Origin: Selaginella tamariscina
Taxonomy: Eukaryota; Streptophyta; Lycopodiopsida; Selaginellales; Selaginellaceae
DNA: 64,000 bases
Direction: 5' to 3'
Assembly (NCBI GenBank): GCA_003024785.1
Contig: PUQB01000277.1
Span: forward strand, 259,927 to 323,926
Made by a program: the position numbers and the translations under genes. The notes under the pieces were generated by a model. The model was not told where the DNA came from. It did no database searches and saw only the letters and a list, made by a program, of their open reading frames with translations. Below are positions 47,868 to 58,959 of this stretch, one piece after another. Numbering within the stretch: the stretch's first letter is position 1; each line of letters starts with the position of its first letter.

Positions 47868-47938
47868 TTTGCATAAAGGATGCCCTAAAGAAAAAAGGGT
47901 TTGTGGTGGTAGATTAGGGTAGAGAGATAGAGAGCAAT
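47868..47938. promoter_or_regulatory. 71-bp divergent promoter between MSP1 and KRTCAP2
   Basis: The whole space between two opposite start codons is 71 bp. It contains GCCCTAAAG, AAAAGGGTTTG and ATTAGGGT, three telo-box-like half-sites. No TATA box is evident. Confidence 0.5.
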
Positions 47939-48488
47939 ATGGCTGCTGCTGCTGTGCTGACCAGTCCCTTGAACTCGATGCTGTACTCGTTTCTACTCTT
48001 TGTCATCACTCTGTCACTGCAGCAGGTGAACAGAGACAAGCTGGCGTCGTCCCAGCCTTACACTCTCTTGGGCGGCTTCATCAGTTCACTCCTCTTCCTC
48101 CTGGCTTTGACTGTAATTTGCACGAGTCCTACTCTCTTATGATGCCTCCTCACCTCCTCCTTGTGCGTGCAGCTGATTGGCAACCTGCAGGATTCTCTTG
48201 GGAGCAGAACTGGATGGGGTGCAGGTAAGTAGGCCCTTTTAATTGCTCAAAACCAATTCTCATTCAACCATTAGTGTTTGTGGCGGAGTTGATCGCTTGT
48301 GTCGCTGCTGGATCAGTGCATAGGGTGTGCATCACTACATGGTAGGTATCCATTTGCTTAATTCTCTAAAGATCTAACCGGGACTAATTCTAATCAGCAT
48401 CATCTTCTCCCTGCTACTTGTATACGAGGTGAACAAGGTGTCCAGCGTCATGCAGCAGGCAATGAAGAAGAAATCGCACTGGAACTAA
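47939..48488 (+). CDS. KRTCAP2: KRTCAP2-like subunit of the oligosaccharyltransferase complex
   Basis: Four exons (47939-48112, 48173-48224, 48275-48341, 48398-48488) give an intact 127-residue protein. It has three or more hydrophobic segments (MLYSFLLFVITLSLQQ, LLGGFISSLLFLLALT, IIFSLLLVYEVNKVSS). The diagnostic HRVCITTCIIFSLLLVYEVN matches the HRVCVTTC signature of the family, and the end is KKKSHWN, a lysine-rich tail. KRTCAP2 is a small ER membrane subunit of oligosaccharyltransferase, in N-glycosylation. The stop codon TAA at 48486-48488 overlaps the stop of SEC15 on the other strand. Confidence 0.9.
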
Positions 48489-50869
48489 ATTGTTTCTTTC
48501 TCATTATTAAGCAAACTCCTTGAGTTTTTGGCGAGTAGCTCAAATGATTTCTTCTTGCTAGGGTGCTTGTGGCCACGGAGGAAGAGCTTGTCGGCCACAT
48601 CCTTGTACTTATCAGCCGCCACAATCACCTTCTTGAAGTCGAGCGCCCCGTAGCTCTTCTCTCTTATCACAGGGTTAAGGAAGAGGTCCGGCTGGTTGGA
48701 AAGCAGCAAGTTGACGAGCTGCCTAGCCTCCGCCAGACAGTTTCTGAGATTGTCCTCTCTGTTGAGGGACTCGAGTGGAGTCCCCACATAACGCTCGTGT
48801 GCAAATGACTCGAGCACCCTCAGGTCCGCATCGATGCCCATGACAGCATTCGTATTGAAGCGGCGTACATCCTCCGACACAAATATGGCAACGATGCAGT
48901 CGGAGATGTGCCTGAGCACGCCGCGGATCCACTTGTCAAACGCCTCAACCGGCAGAATGGCCTGCGCAGGCGGCGTGAGCGTCTCGAGGTAGATATACAC
49001 CTCGTTGAGATAGGCATTGCCCTGATCGGGTGCCTCGTCCGGCTCCCAGTTGATGTGCCCTGTGAGCAGCATGAAATCGTCGATCTTGGAGTTGACAAGC
49101 TCTAGCATCCTCTCCTGTGCAGCAACCTGCGAGCTCCGGAGAACAGCCTTGGACTGCAAGGGGGCAGCTAGCCGCGGAGGCACTCCGCAGCTGCGTGCCA
49201 TGTGTGCCGCAAAGAAGCTGCAAGCCCGTTCCAGCACAGTCAAGTTGGCAGCCAGCTGCATGGCCTGCGACATGCCCAGCGTGGGACTGTGCACCAGCCG
49301 CACCAGCGCATCGTTGACTACAGTGGACAGAAGGCGATCGCCGTATTGGCGCACGGCATCGTAATAGTCCCCACGCCCACTGTGTGAGAGGAAGCTCACC
49401 GAGTCGTCGATGAAGGAGCGGACCACACGGCATAAGTCCGGGACACTGGCAGAGAAGGGTGCAATGTAGGGGAAGGCCGGAGTTACGTCCGAGGTCTGCA
49501 GGCCAAAAGCCTGCACGTGCATCCCATACTCGTACTCCTTGCGCAGCACCATCTGCTCGAACTTGTCATTTGCCAGCACATCGCTCACGGTGCGGCGACA
49601 GTCGGCCAGCAGCAGCTCGTGGTACCGTTCTCGGCACCTGTCCAGTGCCTCGAGCAGGGGTGCCACCGCATATCCATATCCGCGGAGCGTGGAGGCCAAT
49701 AGGCTTGCATTGTCCACAACTAGCAGCACGTGATTGGCGGCCTGCATCCGCAGCAGCTGCTCCTCAATGAGCGAAGCCATGCGCGTGACTGCAGTCTCCC
49801 ACAGTGCCTCAACTTGCACCGCATCTATAACCCCATCGCCGGTGCGAAAAACCCGCTCCTCTACGATGAAGAAGCCTGCCATCTGAGCGAAGAGGGACTG
49901 GTGGCACTCAAGAAAGGGGCCAGGCGGAAGGTGCAGATCCGACTGCAGCTGCAACCGCCGGTTATCCAAGTAGTAAGCGCGAAACTGCGGTGCTAGCCCG
50001 AGGCACTGGTGGATGTGGTGCGCCCTGTACAGGGGTGTCAATCCGAGCCTCTTGCCAACCTCCTCCTCCTCCTCCTCCTCCTGCCCTTGAAGCAGCACGT
50101 ACAAGGAGGAATCACTACCCCCCAAGCGGCTCTGCTCCTCGGCCTGTTGTTGCCTCGTACGCAGTTCCTCCTCCCTCTGCCGGCCAGCTGAAGCAGCGCG
50201 CATGGACAGTTGACCAATCTCGCGTGCCACCCCCCTAATGTCCACCAGCCAGTCACTCAACTCGTGGCTAACCTTCTTCTCGACATAAGAGCGGAAGAGC
50301 GGGACGTGGTGCTCGACAGAGGAGCAGAGTGCCTTAGAAGTGAGGAGTTGATGCTGCAAATAGTCCCTCTCTATAGCGTCCAATGCCTTGAGAGCCGGGT
50401 AAAGCTCGTCCCGGTTCACATGGCAGTTGAGCTTGGCGCACAGCTCCGCTGCCCCGGAGCAGCTGAGCAGCGCATCGAGGGCGAGGCTGAGGTTGGCACG
50501 CGTCTCATGCCACTGGATGAGTTCCTCCAGCTTGGCGAGCAATGCCCCTCCAACCTCCTGCATCTCGTTATTCTCCTCACACAGCCTCTTCTTCAGCTCG
50601 TCGGCATCCACCAGCACGTTACGCAGCTCGTCTACTGCGCGGATAAACTCCTCGTAGTGAACGCGGCACAGCTCCTCTATCTCCGCCTCCTTGTTCCTCA
50701 CAAAGCTCTTCAGCTGCTGCAGAAGAGCCTCTGGCTTGCCGATCTCGAATGCCGCCCGGACGATGGTGCCCAGATCTTCGCCGTTGCCAATGGCGGACGC
50801 CAGAATCGTGGAATCGTCCTCCTCATGGCCTACCCCTCCCGCGCGCTTGCTGTTGTTGTTATTGGCCAT
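48485..50869 (-). CDS. SEC15: Exocyst complex subunit SEC15
   Basis: A single-exon, uninterrupted frame of 794 residues, as for plant SEC15 genes, which are intronless. The first ATG is at 50869-50867 (MANNNNSKRAGG). The N-terminal part (GEDLGTIVRAAFEIGKPEAL, RNKEAEIEELCRVHYEEFI, VDELRNVLVDADELKKRL) is the helical tethering region. The C-terminal half has the Sec15 helical bundle (SKIDDFMLLTGHINWEPDE, LNEVYIYLETLTPPAQ). SEC15 links the exocyst to Rab GTPases on secretory vesicles. Codon use is GC-rich compared with neighbours. The stop overlaps KRTCAP2, and the start faces SEC6, another exocyst subunit, 22 bp away. Confidence 0.96.
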   Translation of the reverse strand: MANNNNSKRAGGVGHEEDDSTILASAIGNGEDLGTIVRAAFEIGKPEALLQQLKSFVRNKEAEIEELCRVHYEEFIRAVDELRNVLVDADELKKRLCEENNEMQEVGGALLAKLEELIQWHETRANLSLALDALLSCSGAAELCAKLNCHVNRDELYPALKALDAIERDYLQHQLLTSKALCSSVEHHVPLFRSYVEKKVSHELSDWLVDIRGVAREIGQLSMRAASAGRQREEELRTRQQQAEEQSRLGGSDSSLYVLLQGQEEEEEEEVGKRLGLTPLYRAHHIHQCLGLAPQFRAYYLDNRRLQLQSDLHLPPGPFLECHQSLFAQMAGFFIVEERVFRTGDGVIDAVQVEALWETAVTRMASLIEEQLLRMQAANHVLLVVDNASLLASTLRGYGYAVAPLLEALDRCRERYHELLLADCRRTVSDVLANDKFEQMVLRKEYEYGMHVQAFGLQTSDVTPAFPYIAPFSASVPDLCRVVRSFIDDSVSFLSHSGRGDYYDAVRQYGDRLLSTVVNDALVRLVHSPTLGMSQAMQLAANLTVLERACSFFAAHMARSCGVPPRLAAPLQSKAVLRSSQVAAQERMLELVNSKIDDFMLLTGHINWEPDEAPDQGNAYLNEVYIYLETLTPPAQAILPVEAFDKWIRGVLRHISDCIVAIFVSEDVRRFNTNAVMGIDADLRVLESFAHERYVGTPLESLNREDNLRNCLAEARQLVNLLLSNQPDLFLNPVIREKSYGALDFKKVIVAADKYKDVADKLFLRGHKHPSKKKSFELLAKNSRSLLNNEKETI

Positions 50870-50891
50870 GTGAAACAAACCCTAAATCAGG
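50870..50891. promoter_or_regulatory. 22-bp divergent start region shared by SEC15 and SEC6, with telo-box
   Basis: Only 22 bp lie between the two start codons. AAACCCTAAA occupies 50877-50886. The transcripts must either start inside each other's coding region or have almost no 5' leader. Confidence 0.6.
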
Positions 50892-53800
50892 ATGGCAAGA
50901 TCTGGCGTGGAGGCTAAGGAGGCAGCTGTTCGTGAGGTAGCCAAGTTGCTGCCATATCCCGATTCTATTGCTTCCATTTCCAGCATCCGCGCCGACTATG
51001 CTCTGCGACAGCAGGTTAAGTATAGTTGTTTTGTTGCTTGTTTCCAACCTTCGCTTGTATCAGGCCAACGATGCGCAGCTCAGCGCAAGTGTCATGGCTC
51101 AGGTATCCAGTTCACCGAGCCAGATCCGAGTAAGTGTCTGAGACCTATTATCTGCATGCAGGTGGAGCAGGCCAAAGCCGGCATTGATGCGCTCACCGCA
51201 TCAGAGATGGCGATAGCGCATTTGGATGACAACTTCCTCGTCATCGACAAGTAAGCCAAGCTTAATCAAAGGAAACAAACCTTCACTGGCAGCGCGTTGG
51301 GTGCAGGCTCTGTCAGGAATGCCAAACGCTCATCGAGCACCACGACCTTATCAAGCTCCTCAGCAACGTCCGGAACAATCTCAACACAACCTTGAGAGTA
51401 AGTCGGCACTTTGCGTTCCACGCCTTTTTGATCGCCACTTATTATCATAGGACGTAGAAGGAATGATGTCCATATCGGTGGAAGCAGCTCAGGCCAGGAC
51501 ACTGCTCAACGATGACAAAGAACTCATCCGAACTTTTGAGGTGTTGCCCGACCTCCTCTTTAGGAGAAATCTCAACTGACCCATAGCACTGCAGACACTG
51601 GCCACTTTGGAAGGCAAGAGGAGGTTTGCACTAGCTACTGCCTCTTCCAGGAAGGACGAAGCAAAGAAGTTGAGGTACTGCTATCTCCGTTTATTCCTTG
51701 GTCACCAACTAACTAAAGTGTCCAGAGAGTACTTTGAAGATGTGAATAGAACCAGGGAGAAGTTTGAGCAAATCCTTTGGGGTCACATCAGGAACTTTTA
51801 CCAGTTGTCCAGGAAAAGGTTGTTTCTTTTTTCTACGCCTCTTAGAATGATCCCTTTGACGGTTTGAATTTCAGCCCGCAAACATTAGTTCGTGCTCTTA
51901 GGTAAGCCTGTGTTAAAGAGGTGGAGAGTTCCTTCTGAGTTGGATTTGTCAGAGTGATAGAAATGCAGGAGATGTTAGATCAGCAACAGGCTGAGGAGGC
52001 TGCCGAGGCCGATGGAGGTGGAGCTGTGGCACTTATCTCCAATTCAAGAGCTGCCCGTAGGTCTGTTTAGCAATTTTATATACTTAAAATCTTGTTCGTT
52101 CGTTTGCTGATGTACACTAGATCTGGAGCACCTGCTGAGCTAACAGGGTCTGACCAAGCCTCTGAGAGGTCCAAAAGCGGTAGAGCTTATAAGGATCAGT
52201 GCTATGAGGAAATCCGCAAGTCTGTGGAAGACAGGTTTGATACGCTTCTTAGTAAGGTCTCTTCAAATTGTCGAGCCGTTTTTGTGAATTTAGGCTGACT
52301 CTTCTCTTTCTCTTGTAGCTCGTGAAAGAGGACTTAATGTCTGCACTGGACGAAGCAAACGCTGTGAGTTCTGTTGCGGTGGTCTCTTTTCTTATAGTGG
52401 CGCTTGCATGCAGATAGGGGGTGAACTACCGGATATTTATGACTTCGTTGCACCGTGTTTTCCTCCACGGTACCTTACTCTCGCAATGAAAATGAAAAAG
52501 CTCAGTTGCCTTCATTTCCTTGTAGTTACGAAGTGTTTCATCTCATGGTCCAGTTGTACACGGAACGATTCATTCAGATGCTGCGGGCATTAGCAGAACG
52601 CGCAAACGACCTATCCAACATAGAGATCTTGAAGGTACGCCTTTTGAAAGTACTCGCTTGTAGTGAGCACTAAACCGTGACCAATGTAGTTGACCGGCTG
52701 GGTCGTACAGTACCAGGAGCAGCTGCTCAACTTGGGGGTTGACGAGACTGTTGCACAACTTTGTGCTGAGAGTGGTGCCATGGACCCCTTGATGAATGCG
52801 TATGTAGACCGCATGCAGACAACAATGAAAGTAAGTTTGGAGGCCTCTCCATGCTGATTGAATTGCTAACTTCATTGAACCTACTAGAAATGGTACACCA
52901 ATATTCTAGAGGCAGATAAAACGCAGCCTCCTAAGAAGACAGAAAATGGCAAACTCTGGACCCCGGCTGCTGTCGACTTATTCAGAATTCTCGGCGAGCA
53001 GGTTCAAAATGTGCAGGAGAACAGCACGGACGTGATGCTCTACCGTATCGCGCTTGCAGTGATACAGGTATGGCATGCTTCTGCCTTTCGGCCGGATCCT
53101 CATGTCATTGAGCAGGTGATGGCTGATTTCAAGCTGCAGAGCGAAAGAGGCTCGAGGAGCCAATAGCAGAAATCGGGTTGGAAGCTATTTGTGCAATGGT
53201 GTGTTGGTCATCCATCGTCTTGGACAATCCTTCCCGTGCTAACTTGTTTTCTTCTCAAGGTGAACAACAATGTTCGATGTCATGAGCTCTCTTTAGAGCT
53301 GAGCAGCAGCATCATGGAGTCCCTTGCTCCGTACTATGCAGAGCAGGTAAGCTGTGTGGGTGTGTGAGTGTGTCCTGTTTTTAGTTTGACTATTCTCCAG
53401 GTTAACTTTGAGGACACCTGTAAAGGCTTTCTTGAGATAGCAAAGGTCGGTTGGTTGCGTGGTGTTTATTTTTAGGCTAACATTTTAACTTTGAGGCATT
53501 TAGGAAGCTGTCCAGGAGACGGTGAGAGTCATATTTGAAGACCCTGGAGTGAAGGAGCTGCTTGTGAAGCTATATCAGAAAGGTGACATTTCTACAGGCA
53601 TGTGGGCTATCTAAGGTTGGTGTTGTTCCCTTGCAGATTGGCACGAGGGTTTGGTTACTGAATACTTGGTTGCAACATTTGGTGATTATTTTGGGGACGT
53701 GAAAATGTAACTTGGCTATCACGGAGAATCGGATAAATGGTAATCGTGCATTTGTAGGTATATTGAGGAGAGGTCATTTCGGCGGTTTGCGGAGGCATGT

Positions 53801-54463
53801 CTGGAGGAGACTGTGATAATTTACGTCGACCATCTTCTTACTCAGGTTTGCAAAGCTTTGTATGCATGTGTGAACTTACCAGGAATTTAATATGTGCAGC
53901 GAAATTATATCAAAGAGGATATGCTTGAGAGAATGAAGGTGGATGAAGAGATTCTTGCGGACTTTTTTAGAGATTACATTAGTGCTAGTGTAAGTTTTCC
54001 CTGAAGGCTTGGTATTTTAATGGTGACTTCAATCATGGCTGTCTGAATCAGAAAGCGGACAAGCGCGTGCAACCGCTAGCTGAGCTTCGTCAACTTGCAT
54101 TGGCTGAAAGCCTGGAGGCATTTACATTGGCGTACACAAATATGCTGCAAAACCATCCGGATTGTCCGGTAAGAAACAATGAACAAATTTGCCTTGTGTG
54201 TGTGTGTGTGTATATGTATGTTATATGCAGCCGGAGGTGGTGGAGAAGATAGTGGCTCTTCGGGAAGGCATACCAAGGAAAGATGCGCGAGAGGTAATAC
54301 ATAGGTATCTCCGTAAGCCTCTTGCGTTGACTTGGTGACTTTGATTTTTAAGGTTGTGCAAAGCTGCAGAGACATATACAGCAAGGTCGTTGTTGCAGGT
54401 GACAACGTGCCTAAGGTAGGTCTTGTCTTTAGCAAGTTGAGTTGCCTCCAGAAAAGAAAATGA
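50892..54463 (+). CDS. SEC6: Exocyst complex subunit SEC6
   Basis: About 25 small exons with introns of mostly 44-65 bp can be traced from ATG 50892 ([20 protein letters not shown]) to TGA 54461-54463. Landmarks in order: [20 protein letters not shown] (51307-51360), [147 protein letters not shown]. This covers the plant protein end to end (about 750 residues). SEC6 is a core subunit of the exocyst that tethers vesicles at the plasma membrane. One single-base frameshift is needed near 53140 (FKLQS to [16 protein letters not shown]). Confidence 0.95.
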
Positions 54464-54688
54464 GAAACACTAAATCTTTATTACAAAAGTTGTTTTCTTT
54501 GCTTAATATTCAATATGTTGTACATGTAAAAATTTTTTTAAAAATAATTAATTATAAATTCAATAAAGGGGTAATTGTTTGTTTGGATTTTGATGAAAAA
54601 AATTTATATAAGAGATATGTACAAGGTGATAAATCTTTTATCTCCTTCTTTATATACGTGTTAGTCTTTGTGATATATGTCAATTCAA
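54464..54688. other. 3' flank of SEC6, AT-rich
   Basis: No gene seen. Probably holds the 3' untranslated region and poly(A) signals. Confidence 0.4.
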
Positions 54689-54691
54689 TAA

Positions 54692-55381
54692 GGCGTTCCC
54701 CACCGATTCCATAGCACTCCCTAGTGCTATGGAGAAAAAGCCTCCACACCAAAGCACACATAGCACTATGGAGTGTTTGGTGTGGGATAGCAAAATATTG
54801 CTATGGGGTTGGAGACCCCACACTGCCACTTAGGCACACCATAAGTTGTTAAATTAAGGAGTGTATGCCTGCACATTGCATGAACACTTTTTAATTCAAA
54901 TTCACACGACACTCGTTAATGACACATATTAATTTAAATTTTAAAAAAAATTAATTAAAATTACTAATCACAAATCAAAAACTTATTGCTGTTGAGTCGA
55001 GCTTTACCAAAGAGCAGAGCTGCTATGTTGCCACTGCCATGCCAAGGAGCTGTGTTAAGGAGCTAGAGAGAGAAGGGATCAAAACCCTTGTTGATGCACA
55101 GTGCCGTTGCTTTCCATAATGTCGGCGCTCCATCTCCAAGCAAGTTTTTGGTGCTCCATGTGTGACTATGGGTGTTTAAGGACCCCCTAAAATTTCCAAA
55201 GGCCGCCCTTAAAAGAAAAAATTTAAGATATGTTTGGTGTGGGGGCAACCCCACTTAGCAGTCAACGCACCCCAGAGCACTAAGGGGACACCCTATACCG
55301 TACCGCTATGGTGTTGGTGTAGGGGAAATTACCCCATAGCACTCCCATTAGGGAGTGCTATGGGTTGGTGGGGAAACGTCC
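54692..55381. mobile_element. TIR element of about 690 bp with TAA target duplication (Tourist/PIF-Harbinger-like)
   Basis: The left end GGCGTTCCCCACC...CCATAGCACTCCC is the approximate reverse complement of the right end GGGAGTGCTATGG...GGTGGGGAAACGTCC. TAA flanks both sides (54689-54691 and 55382-55384), a 3-bp target duplication typical of PIF/Harbinger-related elements. The interior has further inverted GCTATGG/CCATAGC motifs and no transposase frame, so it is non-autonomous. It lies 230 bp after SEC6, at the edge of the gene island. Confidence 0.75.
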
Positions 55382-55384
55382 TAA

Positions 55385-57300
55385 GTATACTTAAGAATAC
55401 GTATGTATTCATTATATTATTCCCTCCTTCGAAGTTGGTATGGAAAGGACGTTAGAGCGTATATATTTTGATCAATTCTAGTTGAATTACATGTAGAAAT
55501 TATTTATAAAAACCATTTAGTAATTAAAAAGTTAAATCTTTAAGATGTAAATATAAAATAACCCTAAACAGTCAAATATAAAAATAAAATTAAAAATCTT
55601 GACTATTTATATTAATATATTTTTAAAATCTTTATTTAAATATATAATAATACACACAATGCATATTCTTATCTTTGTGAAGGTGAGAAAATTTAAATAA
55701 ATTTAGGTTTATTTAGCACTTGAGTTGAGACTCTCGCAACGATGAAATTAAAATTAAGGATAAAAAAATATTTAAATGTAAAGGCACATGTGAACTGCTT
55801 ATTAAGTCTTCATTAAAGCAATTATTAACACTAATCTTGGCATTTTTTGTCATGTTAGTACTTTTTAATTTTTAGTATATCTTCTTCATAGAATAAATTT
55901 TATAAACCTTTTTTCTTTTTTAATTTAATTAATGTATGAACATTGTTGTTTAATCACTATCAAGATAGTTATTACTTTCTAATAACCAATGCTACTTTTA
56001 CTACTACTAATAATAGTGCTACAAGACTAAATGATAAGTGCACCTTTGGTCGAAGCAGCTCATAACAACAAGTATAGTAAAGTCATTTTCAATAAGCTAC
56101 TTGTCATTGTGAGAGTTTTTTTTATTTATTTCTATTTTTCATTTGCTAAATTTTTTTTCTTCATTTTTGAAATCTTCCTTATTTTTTCTTCTTTTTATAA
56201 TGATTTCTTTTTTCTTTTTCCTTTTTTCTTTCATTATGTTTCTCTTTTAAATTATTAATGCTTGAATAAAGGAAAAACTTAAAGCTAAAGAATAAAACAT
56301 TAAATAATTCAATGTTAATTCTTCATTAATCAATTCCTTTGAAAAAAACCCAAACAAGTTTGACAACCTATAAATAGCTTTTTAAAATTTTCTTAATTAG
56401 ATGAGATTGTTATCTAATACAAAAAACAAATGAGTATGATCTATTTTTTATTTATTTTTATTATGGACTTGCACTTTTCTTAGTTTTTAGCCATGTTTCA
56501 TAGAATTTCTTAATAATTTATGAAGTGGTTCACCAATATGTTTAATGATGTTGATCAAAAACATATTATTACAAAGAATTTTCACAATGTTATTGTTGTG
56601 TTAAGATATTTAAAAGAGTCTAGATTTATGCAAAGTTTGATACAAGATTATGTTATTTTTGTTTTAACAAGGCAATTTATCAGTTATAACTTATACCTTA
56701 AAGTTTCGGCTTGTATGTTATGATGTTTCATAGGAAATGTAACTCTTAAGAAATAATTTTAATTTGAATTAAAAAAAGAATTTTGGTTCATTATCTAGAT
56801 TTTGTGATTTTTTCAATATAATTAAATGCAAGTTAACGTGATAATCAACTATTTGAGAAGCAAGAAGCTTCTTCCATTTCTTTTTATTCTTCTTACTCTT
56901 TTTTCCCATTGCTTAAGGTGCATATAACCTCTTTAACATCATTATGAACAACTCTTGTATAATTGAGTGTCACTTGTTGTGGTCATTTATTCACAATTGA
57001 ATGTAAATGACATTTTTATAATAATCTTTATCGCTTTTGTGAAGATTCAAATCATGATTTAGTACATTGTTCGTAATGTCTGAATCAAAGACAATCACAT
57101 GTCATATATCTTAGAATTCAGTTGGGAAAGAAAAATAAAATAGGAATTATACAATGTTTTTTGCACTTAAATTTTAAATTGTGTTTTCTTTATAATCATA
57201 TTTTTACTTTGACTTTACTTTTTACCTTGGAAGTTAACTATTATAATGCTATAATTTTTATTATAATTGTACTTATTTTGAAGGTTAATTATTGTTACTT
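55385..57300. other. AT-rich spacer
   Basis: Long T-rich and A-rich runs (for example 56110-56240). Open frames here are low-complexity Phe/Ile runs. Nothing assignable. Confidence 0.5.
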
Positions 57301-57309
57301 ATTAAATTA

Positions 57310-57980
57310 TGTTGATTAGCCTTAAATGTAGTAGGAAATAAATTTGTTTAGTGCAATTGTGTATTTATTAATAGTTCAATTGGGTGTTGTTAAGTATTTT
57401 TAAAAAACTTCAAGCGAAGTTAGGACTTACCTTGTAATTTTTTTTTCTTCTTATTTTATGTTTTTAAATTAGATTCTTGATTGGTTTTAATGAGTCATAT
57501 ATAATTAAAAACACCCCTATGGTTGGATCGTCATAACCTCACACCTTAAATTAGTTTAAGGGTAGGCAGATAGTTAGGTTAAAATTCACCAAGTGTAAAT
57601 GAATTGAGAATATAATTTAGTGCTAATTGACTTATAAAATAGGAAAATAATGGGTAAGTAGGGTAGGTGTGGGTGACCATGCTAGAGATTGAGAGGTTTC
57701 TAATTCCTTCATCTCTATTGACATAAGCCTAACTTATGTCGTTAAAACACACTCTTTGTGTCTCTAGCACATAGGGGTAGGTCATATCCTAAAGGTAAGC
57801 CTACCGTTAGTGTTGGCAAATTTACATTATTGTGCTCAAATACAATGATTGCATTTAGGGGATAATTAATTTCTTTCATTTAATAACCCATTTGTAAGTT
57901 TAAAAAGTCTTGTGGGAATACACATTTCACTAGTCAAAGGTCAAGGGTTGTTCCAACCTCTTTTGAGTTCACAACAATCA
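57310..57980 (-). mobile_element. Ancient, C-to-T decayed copy of the 1.73-kb LTR family
   Basis: Follows 1500-2110 in order: AAATGTAGTAGGAAA, TTAGTGCA.TTGTG, GGGTGT..TTA.GTATTT, CTT.AA.GAAG.TAG.ACTTACCTT, AAACACCCCTA.GGTTG, ACTTATGTCGTTAAAACACA, GTTAGTGTTGGC.AATT and TCTTGTGGGAATACACATT. Nearly all C positions of the better preserved copy are T here. Confidence 0.65.
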
Positions 57981-58770
57981 CACCTATATTGTGATAACTA
58001 AAGTGCTTTAGCTTCAACATTGAGGATCTTATATAAACACTCTATGCAACAACTATCATAAATCTTAAATTCACTTGACCCCATTTGATAGCCACACCAC
58101 CTAAATCTTGAACTCATGTGGTTCTATTCAATGATTATTTTAAACTCCCCTTTATAAGAAATTCCACAAAAGAAAAAGAGAAGAAAATAACCTCAATATA
58201 AATGCTAAAGAACATCGTAAAAAGACATGATCAACTAGCTAGTTCTATGACATTATTAATCATCAAAGGCAAAAAAGGGAGAGAGTGGTGATTCAAAAAA
58301 GAAGTAGATTACTATGGTAGTAAATTAATTTAAGTATCTTTTATTTAAATGTATGTACTAATGTATATATCAACTATAAATGCATGTATGCACATCAATT
58401 TGTATATGCGTTTTACATTGTTATATAGATAATGTTTCATGTATTTTTATATGTCATTCAAATAAAAGTACAAATTTCATCGGTGAACATAACATCAATT
58501 CACTTGCGTTACTGTTTCATTATACATATCCTCTTATCTGGATCATAATCACTTTTCAAATTTTATCATAAATGAAATTCTTCACCTATCGCAAATTGCA
58601 CTTTAGCACCAAGGACAAAAAGTGTCATCAACATAAAGCTAAAATTATAAATAACATTTTTACTCAAACAAATCTCAACACCAAAGTCATATTAAAAGAA
58701 TATTCCCTATGTATTTTGTAAGGTAATGTGCAACACACGTTAAGACAAATGCGCAAAATAGTCATACCTT
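57980..58770. other. AT-rich spacer
   Basis: No gene seen. It could include the end of the decayed LTR. Confidence 0.4.
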
Positions 58771-58820
58771 AATATATATATATATATATATATAAGAGAG
58801 AGAGAGAGAGAGAGAGAGAT
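58771..58820. repeat. (TA)n(GA)n microsatellite
   Basis: An uninterrupted TA run followed directly by a GA run. Confidence 0.9.
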
Positions 58821-58959
58821 GTGTTCATCTTAATGAAAACATATGTTGTAACGATGAAGAAAGAGATGATTAAACATGACAAAAGACTGAAAAATGTTGT
58901 CTCAATCAAGAAAGATATGATTATACAAGTTGAAAGACTAAGAAGTTTCGTCTTGATAA

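Noticed and set aside
48563-50917. Long open frames on the plus strand opposite SEC15
   Set aside because: They are antisense shadows of a GC-rich single-exon gene with clear SEC15 protein character on the other strand.
56031-57319. Phe/Ile-rich possible membrane proteins
   Set aside because: Low-complexity T-rich DNA with no conserved pattern, no splice logic and no neighbours.
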